From contig NZ_CP076134.1 in NCBI RefSeq assembly GCF_018736085.1, forward strand, positions 1,126,501-1,190,500: a stretch of DNA of 64,000 nucleotides, written 5' to 3'. The position numbers were made by a program, and so were the translations under genes. Below are positions 39,217 through 47,861 of this stretch, one piece after another (the first letter of the stretch is position 1; each line of letters starts with the position of its first letter). The notes under the pieces were generated by a model. It was not told where the DNA came from. It searched no databases and saw nothing but the letters and a program-made list of their open reading frames with translations. Source of the DNA: Bradyrhizobium sediminis. GTDB taxonomy: Bacteria; Pseudomonadota; Alphaproteobacteria; Rhizobiales; Xanthobacteraceae.

Positions 39217-39285
39217 TTACTTCTTGGCCTTCTTCGCCTTTTTCACCTTCTTCGCCTTTTTCGCCTTCTTCGCTTTCTTAGCCAT
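39217..39285 (-). CDS. 22-residue lysine-rich mini-protein
   Basis: This encodes 22 residues: Met-Ala then seven KK pairs separated by single Ala or Val (pattern AKKAKKAKK...). It has an AGAGGA ribosome-binding site 6 bases from the ATG (39285), a TAA stop, and a terminator downstream, so it has the parts of a real gene. The composition resembles the tail of histone H1-like or nucleoid proteins and suggests binding to nucleic acid or acidic surfaces. No larger host protein is visible. Function unknown. Confidence 0.65.
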   Translation of the reverse strand: MAKKAKKAKKAKKVKKAKKAKK

Positions 39286-39720
39286 AGCATCCTCTTTGGG
39301 TTTAATGGGTGGAAACGCGACACGAGGCATGCTCGGGGAGGGCCTAGCCTCGCAACAGCCTCAATCATTATCCGAGCAGATTCGCGGGCGACTGCCTCGC
39401 GCTGTCACGCCGCTGTCATCACGTTATCCACAGCTGTTATGGGTTTTTGGCGTGCTTTTCGCCCGCGCCATGTGCCGCGTCGACGCGTCTCGGTTAAGCG
39501 CGCCAACACGGCGGCGCTGGCTGCATCGATCCGGTACAGCGGCGCGGTGGCGCCAAGTGTCCCCGCCGTATTCATCATTTCAAAACCACGGCAGCGATTG
39601 CCGCGCCGCGGTGAGGGTCCGTTAAGTGCCGCGGCTGCACTTTGCTGCCAACAAGGGGATCGTCATGGGTGGGCTGTTCGATAACGGGGGAGGCAGGGCC
39701 ATGGGTGTTCTGACTTCGCG
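39286..39720. other. 435-bp gap upstream of the diguanylate cyclase gene
   Basis: No gene is evident. It contains one perfect DnaA-box-like nonamer TTATCCACA (39424-39432) and promoters for the flanking divergent genes presumably lie here. Confidence 0.5.
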
Positions 39721-40947
39721 ATGCTGAATGTTCCGACGCTGTGGACGGCATTCGTCATCAACTTTCTCGCGCTCGGCCTGATCTGGGCCTATGTCGCGCG
39801 CAGCTACCCGACCTTCGGGGCCGCACGGTTCTGGACCGCCTCGGCGTTCGCCGCGGCCGCCGGCGCATCGCTGGCAAGCCTGCGTGTCGTGGTGGATTCG
39901 CTGCTGCCGCTGCTGACCGGTGGCACCGTGCTGATTTTGGCCGCCTGCTTGGCCGCGATGGGCATCCGGCGGTTCTACGGCCGGCCGGTCGACTGGCGCC
40001 AAACCGCGCTGACTACCGGCCTGGGCTGCGCCGGCATGACCTTCTTCATCTTCGGCTACGATAACATGCCGGTCCGGCTGACGATCTATTCGGTCGCCCA
40101 GGTGCTGCCGATCATCCTGACGCTGAAGCTGTTGCTGTCGCGGCAGAACGGCCGCATCAACCCCGGCGCGCGGCTGGCGGCCACCGTCGCCGTCCTGATC
40201 ATCGCCATCTATGCCTTCCGGGTGGCGAGCAACCTGTTCCATGCCGGTGTCGAATTCTCATTCATCCGCTTCAATCCGGTGCAGTCCGTCCTGATCCTGG
40301 TCCTGATGTTCCTGTCGATGGCGTGGAATTTCGGCTTCCTGCTGATGGCGATGGACCGGCTGCGCAACGAGGTCGCCGACCTGGCGCTGCTCGACGATCT
40401 CACCGGCGTCGGCAACCGCCGGCACCTGCTGCAGCGGCTGACCGAGGAATGCGCGCGGTCGGAGCGCAGCGGCGAGGCGTTCTCGCTGCTGGTGATCGAT
40501 CTCGACGGCTTCAAGGCGATCAACGATACCCATGGCCACGCCGCGGGCGACGCCTGCCTGCAGCATTTCACCCTGATGGCGCAGACCCGGCTGCGGCCCG
40601 GCGACATGCTGGCGCGCACCGGCGGCGACGAGTTCTGCGTCGTGCTGCCGTCCTCGACCTTGCGCGAGGGCGCGATGATCGCCCGCCGGATACTGGATGT
40701 CTGCCGCGAGGATGCCGAGGCCTGCGTCGGCAGCGATATCCCGATCTCGCTCTCGATCGGGGTCGCGCAGTGGACGAGACAGATGGGAAACTTCCCGGAC
40801 CGGCTGATGGCCGCCGCCGACCACGCGCTCTACGTCGCCAAGAAGGACGGCAAGAACCGCCACGCGGTCTACGATCCCGCCCCGCCGCTGGCGCCCGGGA
40901 TCGACCCCGCGGCTATGCCGGAGCGAGCCCTGCGCAAGCATGCGTGA
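39721..40947 (+). CDS. membrane diguanylate cyclase (GGDEF)
   Basis: This is a 408-residue protein. Six or seven hydrophobic helices occupy about residues 5-220 (LWTAFVINFLALGLIWAYVA through SVLILVLMFLSMAWNFGFLLMA). A cytoplasmic GGDEF domain follows: DDLTGVGNRRHLL, VIDLDGFKAINDTHGHAAGD and the active-site ARTGGDEF. The product-inhibition I-site RPGD sits five residues before GGDEF. It should make cyclic di-GMP from GTP, with feedback control. Domain order is that of a membrane sensor. The ATG at 39721 is directly at the first helix. Confidence 0.93.
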   Translation: MLNVPTLWTAFVINFLALGLIWAYVARSYPTFGAARFWTASAFAAAAGASLASLRVVVDSLLPLLTGGTVLILAACLAAMGIRRFYGRPVDWRQTALTTGLGCAGMTFFIFGYDNMPVRLTIYSVAQVLPIILTLKLLLSRQNGRINPGARLAATVAVLIIAIYAFRVASNLFHAGVEFSFIRFNPVQSVLILVLMFLSMAWNFGFLLMAMDRLRNEVADLALLDDLTGVGNRRHLLQRLTEECARSERSGEAFSLLVIDLDGFKAINDTHGHAAGDACLQHFTLMAQTRLRPGDMLARTGGDEFCVVLPSSTLREGAMIARRILDVCREDAEACVGSDIPISLSIGVAQWTRQMGNFPDRLMAAADHALYVAKKDGKNRHAVYDPAPPLAPGIDPAAMPERALRKHA

Positions 40948-40968
40948 AGCGTGCTAGACGCTGGGGTC

Positions 40969-41592
40969 ATGAACGTTCGCCTGTTAGCGATGGCGCTCGC
41001 CGCCATCATGATTGTTGCTCCGGCCGCCGCGCAGACGCCCGACCTCGGGACCATCGCGAAGGCGTCGGGCACGCCCGAAATTCCCGGGCTGAAGATGGTC
41101 TGGCTGGCGCCATGGGGCGAGGTCGCAAAGGCCCATCCCTGGCGCAATATCATCGTGCACCAGACCGAGGGGCCGGCCGGCTCGGCGCGCGGCGGCGCGC
41201 AGGCGCAGGCCAGGAATCCGACGCGGCGCGGCGTCACCGTCTGGGTCGAAACCGATGGCACGGTGTACTGGGCGGTGGCGGAGAATCTGGTGCCGACCCA
41301 TGGCGACGGCGCCAACCGCAACGACAACAAATACATCGACAACCGCCCGACCTTTGGCCAGGTGGTAGGTGCCAATTCGATCGGGGTGGAATTCGCCGGC
41401 AATTATCCCGATGTCGCGCGCGGCCCGACCGAGGCGCAGATCGAGGCATGGCGGATTCTGGTGAAGCTGCTGCGGACGCGCTACGGCATCCCGCTCGAGC
41501 GGGTCTATGCTCATAACTGGATCGACTACAAGGACGCGCGCTATTGCGAAGGCTGCGCGCTGGCAACGCTGGCAAGGCAGTGGGGAGAGTAG
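40969..41592 (+). CDS. N-acetylmuramoyl-L-alanine amidase (Amidase_2 fold), exported
   Basis: This is a 207-residue protein with a signal peptide (MNVRLLAMALAAIMIVAPAAAQ). It has a PGRP/Amidase_2-type core: NIIVHQTEG (first zinc His), GVTVWVETDGTVYWAV, SIGVEFAGNY and RVYAHNWIDYKDARYCEG (second His and Cys). It probably cleaves the amide bond between MurNAc and the stem peptide in the periplasm. It starts 22 bp after the diguanylate cyclase stop and may share its transcript. Confidence 0.88.
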   Translation: MNVRLLAMALAAIMIVAPAAAQTPDLGTIAKASGTPEIPGLKMVWLAPWGEVAKAHPWRNIIVHQTEGPAGSARGGAQAQARNPTRRGVTVWVETDGTVYWAVAENLVPTHGDGANRNDNKYIDNRPTFGQVVGANSIGVEFAGNYPDVARGPTEAQIEAWRILVKLLRTRYGIPLERVYAHNWIDYKDARYCEGCALATLARQWGE

Positions 41593-41618
41593 GTACTGAG
41601 GGGGTAAACTCTCAACAA

Positions 41619-41749
41619 TGTCGTCCCCGCGCACGCGGGGACCCATAACCCCAAATGTTCATTGTTACGACGAGCAGAAGAAAAGCAATTAGCACTGCCT
41701 CTCCCATGACCGCCGCGGAGTATGGGTCCCGGCGTTCGCCGGGACGACG
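41619..41749. repeat. two-armed intergenic repeat, type D
   Basis: TGTCGTCCCCGCGCACGCGG followed by GGACCCATAA, and GAGTATGGGTCCCGGCGTTC followed by GCCGGGACGAC, correspond to the arms at 22231-22355. Confidence 0.8.
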
Positions 41750-41785
41750 CAGCATTTGTTGAAGCGTTCACCCGACAACAAAAAA

Positions 41786-41803
41786 GCCGGCGTTGCCGCC
41801 GGC
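41786..41803 (-). terminator. terminator of rpoH
   Basis: On the minus strand GCCGGCG / CGCCGGC forms a short hairpin followed by TTTTTT, about 50 bases beyond the rpoH stop. Confidence 0.85.
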
Positions 41804-41854
41804 TTCCCTGGTTCGTTTCGATCCGCCTAACTCTATTGGCGCATGATCATGCGA

Positions 41855-42754
41855 TCAATGCGCGGCTTCAAGCGCGGCCGCTTCCTGCCTGGCGATCGTG
41901 CCCTTGACGGCCGACTGCACCTTCTCGAAGGCGCGGACCTCGATCTGCCGCACGCGCTCGCGCGACACGCCGAATTCGGCGGCGAGGTCTTCCAGCGTCA
42001 TCGGCTCTTCCGCCAGACGCCGCGCTTCGAAGATGCGGCGTTCGCGCGGGTTGAGCACGCCGATGGCGCCGATCAGCGCCTGCCGGCGATGATCGAACTC
42101 CTCGTGCTCGGCCATGATGGCTTCCTGGTTGGGCGAGGTATCGACCAGCCAGTCCTGCCATTCGCCGGCTTCGCCGTCGTCGCGGATCGGCGCGTTGAGC
42201 GAGGCATCGCCGCCGAGACGGCGGTTCATGTCGATCACGTCCTGGTCCGTGACGCCGAGGCGCTTGGCAATCAGTTTCACCTGGTCGGGGTGGAGATCAC
42301 CCTCGTCCAGCGCGGAGATCTTGCTCTTCGCCTTGCGCAGGTTGAAGAACAGCTTCTTCTGGTTCGCGGTGGTGCCCATCTTCACGAGCGACCAGGAACG
42401 CAGGATGTACTCTTGTATCGAGGCCTTGATCCACCACATGGCATAGGTGGCGAGCCGAAAACCCTTGTCGGGCTCGAACCGCTTGACCGCCTGCATCAGG
42501 CCGACATTGCCTTCCGAGACCACCTCGGAGATCGGCAAGCCGTAGCCGCGATAGCCCATGGCGATCTTGGCCACGAGCCGGAGATGGCTGGTGACAAGGT
42601 GGTGTGCCGCCTCGCGATCGTCATGCTCGCGCCAGCGCTTGGCGAACATGTATTCCTGCTGGGGTTCCAGCATCGGAAATTTGCGGATCTCGGCAAGGTA
42701 GCGGGAGAGGCCGGATTCTCCGTTGAGAACCGGCAGGGTAGCTGTACGGGCCAT
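41855..42754 (-). CDS. rpoH: RNA polymerase sigma-32 factor
   Basis: This is a 299-residue alternative sigma factor of the heat-shock type. Region 2 (HLRLVAKIAMGYRGYGLPISEVVSEGNVGLMQAVKRFEPDKGFRLATYAMWWIKASIQEYIL) and the RpoH box QKKLFFNLR identify it. Region 4.2 reads EPMTLEDLAAEFGVSRERVRQIEVRAFEKVQ. It directs transcription of heat-shock and stress genes. Alphaproteobacteria often carry several rpoH copies, so which paralogue this is cannot be told here. Confidence 0.96.
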   Translation of the reverse strand: MARTATLPVLNGESGLSRYLAEIRKFPMLEPQQEYMFAKRWREHDDREAAHHLVTSHLRLVAKIAMGYRGYGLPISEVVSEGNVGLMQAVKRFEPDKGFRLATYAMWWIKASIQEYILRSWSLVKMGTTANQKKLFFNLRKAKSKISALDEGDLHPDQVKLIAKRLGVTDQDVIDMNRRLGGDASLNAPIRDDGEAGEWQDWLVDTSPNQEAIMAEHEEFDHRRQALIGAIGVLNPRERRIFEARRLAEEPMTLEDLAAEFGVSRERVRQIEVRAFEKVQSAVKGTIARQEAAALEAAH

Positions 42755-42970
42755 TCGAGCGCCCTCCAGTGGTTCAGGCCCCCGATAGCGGCGGGCCCGG
42801 CAGACGGACGCTGTGTTAAAGCCGCCCGGGCTGCGATGTTCCGCGTTGGATATTCAACGCAGATGCAACATACACTAAATCGAGAGGCTTTTGGAAGGAT
42901 TGTGGGGGTCACGTCCCCGTGTGGCAGGCATAACCTGCTGGAATAACAGCGTTTTTTCAGCCGGCCTGCG

Positions 42971-43984
42971 TCATAGCGCCGCTCGCAGGGCGCTTTGCAG
43001 GAGAAGCAAATCCTCCGGCAGGTCGGCCTCCCAGTGCAAAATCTCCCCGGTTTTGGGGTGTTCCAGCGCCAGAAGGTATGCATGTAGCGCTTGGCGGCCG
43101 AGGCCGGCCAGGGCCGCCTGGGCCTGGGGGCCGAGGTGGCTGGCCTTGGTCTTGAAGTGGGGGCCATAGACGGCGTCGCCCATCAGGGGGTGGCCGATAT
43201 GGGCCAGATGCACCCGGATCTGGTGGGTTCGGCCGGTCTCGAGCTGGCAGGCCAAAAGGGCGGCGACCGGTTTGCCGTCGCGCCCGTTGAAGGTCTCCCG
43301 GATTTCCCAATGGGTGACGGCCTCGCGGCCGCCCTCGCGCACCGCCATTTTCTCCCGGGCGTAGGGGTGGCGGTCGATCGGCGCGTCGACGGTGCCGCGC
43401 TGCCGGTTCGGCACGCCCCAGACGAAGGCCAGGTAGCCGCGCCGCATCTCGTTGGTGCGGCCGTGGTCGGCGAATTGCTCGGTCAGCGATTTATGCGCGC
43501 GGTCGTTCTTGGCCACCACCATCAGCCCGGTGGTGTCCTTGTCGAGCCGGTGCACGATGCCCGGGCGCTTGACGCCGCCGATGCCGGAAAGGCTGGCCCC
43601 GCAATGGGCGATCAGGGCGTTGACCAGGGTGCCGGTTTCGTGGCCGGCGGCCGGATGCACCACGAGGCCCCTGGGCTTGTCGATGACGACGATGTCGTCA
43701 TCCTCGTAGACGATATCGAGCGCGATATCTTCGGCCTTGGGCTCGGCGGCGACCGCTTCCGGCACGTCGATTGTGATCGTATCGCCCGCGGCGACATGAT
43801 AAGCGGGGTCGCGGATGGGGGCGCCTCCGGCGGTGACGGAACCGGCCAGGATCAGCGCTTTCAGCCGCGAGCGCGACAGCTCCGGCCGGCGCACCGCCAG
43901 CACGCGGTCGAGCCGGGCCGATCCCTCGTCGCCGGCGACGGTGACCCTGAACCTCTGACCGCTATTCGAAGACGAGCTTTGCAT
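42971..43984 (-). CDS. RluA-family 23S rRNA pseudouridine synthase (RluD-like)
   Basis: This is a 337-residue protein. An S4 domain at the N-terminus (GSARLDRVLAVRRPELSRSRLKALILAGSVTAGG) precedes the synthase domain with the catalytic Asp in IVHRLDKDTTGLMVVAKND and the typical ACQLETGRTHQIRVHLAHIGHPLMGD. It isomerises uridines in 23S rRNA. Its start codon (43984-43982) shares the sequence CATG with the divergent gene's ATG (43983-43985), so the two genes begin on the same four bases. It lies upstream of rpoH on the same strand. Confidence 0.92.
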   Translation of the reverse strand: MQSSSSNSGQRFRVTVAGDEGSARLDRVLAVRRPELSRSRLKALILAGSVTAGGAPIRDPAYHVAAGDTITIDVPEAVAAEPKAEDIALDIVYEDDDIVVIDKPRGLVVHPAAGHETGTLVNALIAHCGASLSGIGGVKRPGIVHRLDKDTTGLMVVAKNDRAHKSLTEQFADHGRTNEMRRGYLAFVWGVPNRQRGTVDAPIDRHPYAREKMAVREGGREAVTHWEIRETFNGRDGKPVAALLACQLETGRTHQIRVHLAHIGHPLMGDAVYGPHFKTKASHLGPQAQAALAGLGRQALHAYLLALEHPKTGEILHWEADLPEDLLLLQSALRAAL

Positions 43985-44321
43985 GACCGAAACCGTTGCG
44001 CCCGAACCGACCCCCGAGCAGGCCGCGCTGTTCGCGCGGGTGCGGCGGATGATGCTGATTGCGGGCCTTACCACGGCGCTGGCGGTAGCGGCCGTTCTGA
44101 TCGCCATCGGCTACCGCCTTTTCCGATCCGAGGGAAGTGTGACGGCCGCCGCCACCGAAGTCACCGCCAGCCTGCCGAAGGGCGCCCGCATCGTCGCAAC
44201 CGGCATCGCCGGCGACCGGCTGCTGCTGACGCTGGATATCGGCGGCGTGACCGAAATCCGCACCTTCGACGCGCGCACGCTGAAACCCGCCGGAAGGCTG
44301 AAATTCGTCAGCGAACCGTAA
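43983..44321 (+). CDS. small single-helix membrane protein
   Basis: This is a 112-residue protein. A polar start (MTETVAPEPTPEQAALFARV) is followed by one helix (MMLIAGLTTALAVAAVLIAIGYRLF) and a soluble domain (SLPKGARIVATGIAGDRLLLTLDIGGVTEIRTFDARTLKPAGRL) that may lie in the periplasm. It is a conserved hypothetical in this group. Its ATG overlaps that of the divergent pseudouridine synthase gene, so each gene's leader lies inside the other's coding region unless a later start is used. Confidence 0.75.
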   Translation: MTETVAPEPTPEQAALFARVRRMMLIAGLTTALAVAAVLIAIGYRLFRSEGSVTAAATEVTASLPKGARIVATGIAGDRLLLTLDIGGVTEIRTFDARTLKPAGRLKFVSEP

Positions 44322-44329
44322 ACCATTGC

Positions 44330-44420
44330 CGTCATGGCCGGGCTTTGACCCGGCCATCCACGACTTCCTTGCTCAGTTTGCGCGAAGACGTGGATGTCCG
44401 GAACAAGCCCGGGCATGACG
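44330..44420. repeat. two-armed intergenic repeat, type A (inverted variant)
   Basis: CGTCATGGCCGGGCTTTGAC and GAACAAGCCCGGGCATGACG flank an inner ACGTGGATG. The arm order is reversed relative to the copy at 24628-24721. Confidence 0.8.
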
Positions 44421-44511
44421 AAGTTCTCAGCATGAAGCCCCGGTTTGCTGCATTCTCAGACCCAAACCCGCCTTGCGGCCAGCCGATTTCGAGGCTATTC
44501 CCTCTGCCAAC

Positions 44512-44586
44512 GCTCCCTTCGTCTAGCGGTTAGGACGCGGCCCTCTCAAGGCTGAAACAGGGGTTCGATTCCCCTAGGGAGCGCCA
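44512..44586 (+). tRNA. tRNA-Glu (anticodon CTC)
   Basis: The acceptor stem GCTCCCT / AGGGAGC, D arm with TAGCGGTTAGGA, anticodon stem CGGCC/GGCTG with loop CTCTCAA (anticodon CTC), and T arm AGGGG-TTCGATT-CCCCT all form. The gene encodes its own CCA at 44584-44586. Directly downstream begins an accessory region with an IS remnant, and tRNA genes are common integration sites. Confidence 0.95.
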
Positions 44587-45017
44587 GCGTTTTCAGTAAC
44601 TTACTAGACGTGAAGCTGCTGTCCCGCCTGACCGAGCAAATATAAACCGTGTATCGACCCGGCTTAAGCGCAGTCCGCGCGACGGGCGTCCGGGCCAGGT
44701 TCTCCTCAGGGGTGAGTGGGTCCAGCCGGGGGCGGCAAACGCATTACGATAGCCACAGCAACAAGGGTATTAGCCCGTGGTGGGGCAAGGGGCGGGGGTT
44801 GTGGGCAAGCCGCCTACCGCCCTCTTCCAGTTGAGCCATCCACATGCGACAAATTTGGAGTTAGCGCCACCGGGCTATCGTGCGCTGGCGCCAACCTAGG
44901 CGACCTGCTCCGTCGGCTTCGTCCGCCTGCACTTACCGGGATGCTCGGATATGCCCCCTTCAATAGGGAACAGATTAATAGCTTAGCCTACCAATCGGCG
45001 TCGAGCCCCGCTGTGGA
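44587..45017. other. unassigned sequence between tRNA-Glu and an IS remnant
   Basis: No intact gene and no repeat of the tRNA 3' end was found. A long frame runs through it but has no recognisable domain. It probably is decayed mobile or island DNA. Confidence 0.5.
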
Positions 45018-45150
45018 TTTACACTACAAGCGGCGCAACCTCATTGAACGATGCGTCAAGCGGCTTAGGCAATTCCCCCGCACGTTACGAGAAAACTGCC
45101 AGGGCATTTCCCTCGATGCCATGCATTCCAACCGCAAGGCCTTGGATCAA
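45018..45150 (+). mobile_element. remnant of an IS5-type transposase gene
   Basis: The frame LHYKRRNLIERCVKRLRQFP matches the conserved C-terminal region of IS5-family transposases (Y..RN.IER....LK.F). About 20 codons later the match continues in another frame as ARYEKTARAF, so a frameshift lies near 45080. No terminal repeats were found. This is a decayed fragment. Confidence 0.7.
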
Positions 45151-45165
45151 AACCGTCAACACGGC

Positions 45166-46419
45166 CTAGGGCGCCGTCGGTGATAGCGACAACAGGTTGC
45201 GGTAGAAATCGCCGATCGGTTTCATCAGACTCTCCATGACCAACTGCCCGCTGCCGATAGGGTAGGGATCGTTAACGAGGTAATAGCTATCCCTGAACAT
45301 AATATGGCCGCTCCGCGGCTCGACGTAGGAGTACTCGCGCCAGCCGCGCAGCAGCCGGGCGTGTCCGAGGATGCCGGTCTTCCCGGGAATCATGGAGCCA
45401 AGGTAGTCGCGGGCCTTGTCGACCGTGGGTGCGGTGTCGACAGCTGCCCGCCAACCGCCATTCGTCAGCGTCTCGAATCCACTGATCATGTCGGCGTTGT
45501 AAGTGCCGTATTCGCCGGTCTTGAAGACCTTGGCAATGTCTTGCTGGGTGAAACCCGTGTAGCCGATATATTCGAGGATCATCGCCGCGGTCGCCACCGC
45601 GCAAAACACCGGCGTCTCCTGTCCGATCAGTCGCAATATCGGCAGAACCGTACCGCTGATGGCCGGCCGGGGCGGCGCTGGTGCCGCGAGCGACGCTGCC
45701 ATGCTCTCGCGAATTAGCCGTTCCGCCTGTTTTGTGCTTAGCAGCTCGACAGCCGCCGGAGCCGCTGATCGTCCGCTCTGGAAGGCTCTTACAGTTGCGA
45801 CATAGCGCATGGCGGAATTCCACTGCTGGCCTATCACCGGGCTCGGTCCCGCCTCTGGCAGCCGATCGATAAAGGAGTAGAACGGCTCCCCCTCGGGCAG
45901 ATCGCCGCCGCGGGCCCCGGCCTCGCCGATCTTCGTGCCGGCCAGCTCACGGACCCGGTATGACGTCATGTGAGCGTCATAGATCGCCCTGCGTTGCTGG
46001 CTGCCGTCGGCGACCAACACCACGATGCCGATGCGCGGATAGCCGTAGCACACGAAGCCCGCGGTCGACAGTTTGGCGCCGGGGTAATCCTTGGCGGCCT
46101 GTGCCAGGACCTGCCGCTCCGCCTCCGCCTGCTCGAACAGCGTTCGGCCGATCATGATGGAATCGATCAGGGGAAATTCGGTGCCGCGCGCGGAGCTGCG
46201 GACGACGCCGATCTTCTTGCCGCTCGCATTGATCACCGCATAGTCTAGGAATAGCGGCGAGCTGTTGAGGTCGGCAATGGGAAGCGGGAGATCTTTCGAG
46301 ATTCGGCTGCCTTCCAGATCGAGTCCCGACATCAACCCGATATCGGCGCTGAAACTGCGAAACAGGAAGTCGAGTAGCTCCAACTGAACGTCGCTGCCGA
46401 TCGAAGCTCCGTCGGCCAT
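45166..46419 (-). CDS. protein with C-terminal C39/papain-like cysteine peptidase domain, RiPP operon
   Basis: This is a 417-residue protein. The C-terminal ~160 residues look like a C39/papain-type peptidase: a Gln upstream of the nucleophile (GQETPVFC, Gln267, Cys273), helix AVATAAMILEYIGYTGF, His353 in ILGHARLLRGW, and Asn383-Asp384 in YYLVNDPYP. The first ~200 residues are a domain I do not recognise (FVCYGYPRIGIVVLV). It is the last gene of a four-gene operon, 14 bp after a radical SAM gene. A likely role is leader removal from the modified peptide, but no transporter segment is fused, unlike classical C39 exporters. Starts at the ATG 46417-46419. Confidence 0.75.
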   Translation of the reverse strand: MADGASIGSDVQLELLDFLFRSFSADIGLMSGLDLEGSRISKDLPLPIADLNSSPLFLDYAVINASGKKIGVVRSSARGTEFPLIDSIMIGRTLFEQAEAERQVLAQAAKDYPGAKLSTAGFVCYGYPRIGIVVLVADGSQQRRAIYDAHMTSYRVRELAGTKIGEAGARGGDLPEGEPFYSFIDRLPEAGPSPVIGQQWNSAMRYVATVRAFQSGRSAAPAAVELLSTKQAERLIRESMAASLAAPAPPRPAISGTVLPILRLIGQETPVFCAVATAAMILEYIGYTGFTQQDIAKVFKTGEYGTYNADMISGFETLTNGGWRAAVDTAPTVDKARDYLGSMIPGKTGILGHARLLRGWREYSYVEPRSGHIMFRDSYYLVNDPYPIGSGQLVMESLMKPIGDFYRNLLSLSPTAP

Positions 46420-46433
46420 GGCTACGATTCCTT

Positions 46434-47861
46434 TCAAGCCTGCAGTCGGCGCTCGCGGGCTGTGCAATTACCGCACCCCGCCTTTGCGGCAGACGATCCC
46501 CACCTCGATCCGGCCGCTTGCGCGACCACCATCTCGGCCAATGCGGTCGGCCGGTGCTTGGCCAGATATTCGAACAGGATCATTTCCCTCAAATTGTAGC
46601 GGATCTGATTGCAGGTGAATTCCGACGGCGCGTGCTCCACGTGACGATGCGGACAACCGCCAAAACAGACCGGCAAGACGTTACAACTGCGACAGGGGTC
46701 ATCGCGGGTCGGATCGAAGCGCAGCCAGCGCAAATTACGCTCGTCGGACAGATCCATTGCCCTGGTGATGTGGCCGACCCGCTTGTCATTCTCTCCGACC
46801 TCGAGCCAGCAACGCTGCAGGCTGCCATCCGGCTCCACAACAATCGAATGGGTGGTCACGGCTTGGCACTGCTGGAGCCAGGGGCCGCTCAACCTTTCAG
46901 ATGTCGAGAATCCGAGCAACTTGGCGTGGGCGACGAGGCCGATCTCGGTGGCGGCAAAATCCTCGTTGGTCGCAACCTTCACCTGCTCCTTCTCGGCAAT
47001 GTCATGACACCCCTGACCGAAGGGGTGGATGGGGGCGAAGGCAATGCGCAGGCGCCCTGCCAGCCCGCGCGCCGCCAGAAGCTCAAGCAGACGATGACAG
47101 CCATCCGGGTTCAGCGTGTCGACGTTCATCCGAAGGACCATGGGAAGCTGGCCGGCGGCGTATGTGAGATTGTCAACGACGCGCTCGAAAGTCGGGCTGC
47201 CAGCCTTGCTGGGGCGCTTGACGTCATGGGTCGTCGCGTCACCGTCGAGCGTGACTTGCACGGTACGCCAGTGCCCCAATTCGCGCAGGCGGTCGACGGC
47301 GTCGGCACGTAGCAGATAGCCGTTCGTCACCATGAATGCCTGATAGGAAGCACCGAGCTCGCTCGCGATTCCGATGAACGCTTCGCTCAGTCGATAGATG
47401 GTCTCCTTGCCCATGAGTGGCTCACCGCCATACCAGGTGACCGACAATGTCTTGCGTCCGGGCAGGAAACGCCGGACGTATTCGATGATCTGATCTTCAA
47501 CCAGTCGCGACATGCGCCCCGGCCTCTTGTTTTCATAACAGTAGACGCAGGCGAAATTACAATCGATGGTAGGGGCAATGGTCAGCCCCAACATGTCGAA
47601 CGAGAAACGCATGCGTTCGTACCGGCGCATCATGAAATCCGCTTCATCGAGCGTAGGGTCGACCAGCATCTTGTTCTCGCCAAGCTGCTCGCGCAAAGGC
47701 TGAGGCAGCGTTTCGAGCCCCGCGGCGGAAACCTTGGCGTCACGCCAAATGGCCGCGTCCTCGATGCCCAGTTCGAGATAAGTCCTCCAAAGCAGATTGG
47801 CGAGCAGCACGCGTCCCTCGCTCAGATCGAGTTCCTGCACGTAGCGCGACCGCTTAAGCAT
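46434..47861 (-). CDS. radical SAM/SPASM peptide maturase
   Basis: This is a 475-residue protein. The radical SAM cluster motif CNFACVYC (Cys101, 105, 108) is followed by TWYGGEPLMG and the TIM-barrel strands FMVTNGYLL and VQVTLDGDATTHD. The SPASM-type C-terminus has CRSCNVLPVCFGGCPHR and FTCNQIRYN, for auxiliary [4Fe-4S] clusters, and ends with a further CGNC pair. Such enzymes install crosslinks on ribosomal peptides. It overlaps the preceding radical SAM gene by 8 nt and belongs to the precursor-peptide operon. The ~90 residues before the motif may bind the leader. Confidence 0.9.
   Translation of the reverse strand: MLKRSRYVQELDLSEGRVLLANLLWRTYLELGIEDAAIWRDAKVSAAGLETLPQPLREQLGENKMLVDPTLDEADFMMRRYERMRFSFDMLGLTIAPTIDCNFACVYCYENKRPGRMSRLVEDQIIEYVRRFLPGRKTLSVTWYGGEPLMGKETIYRLSEAFIGIASELGASYQAFMVTNGYLLRADAVDRLRELGHWRTVQVTLDGDATTHDVKRPSKAGSPTFERVVDNLTYAAGQLPMVLRMNVDTLNPDGCHRLLELLAARGLAGRLRIAFAPIHPFGQGCHDIAEKEQVKVATNEDFAATEIGLVAHAKLLGFSTSERLSGPWLQQCQAVTTHSIVVEPDGSLQRCWLEVGENDKRVGHITRAMDLSDERNLRWLRFDPTRDDPCRSCNVLPVCFGGCPHRHVEHAPSEFTCNQIRYNLREMILFEYLAKHRPTALAEMVVAQAAGSRWGSSAAKAGCGNCTARERRLQA

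Noticed and set aside
39424..39432. Perfect DnaA-box-like TTATCCACA, possible replication origin
   Set aside because: A single box without a cluster, an AT-rich unwinding region or the usual origin neighbours. Chance or local DnaA binding is more likely.
42971..44533. Plus-strand 480-residue frame over the pseudouridine synthase gene
   Set aside because: It has no recognisable domain and is the antisense of a gene with clear RluA motifs.
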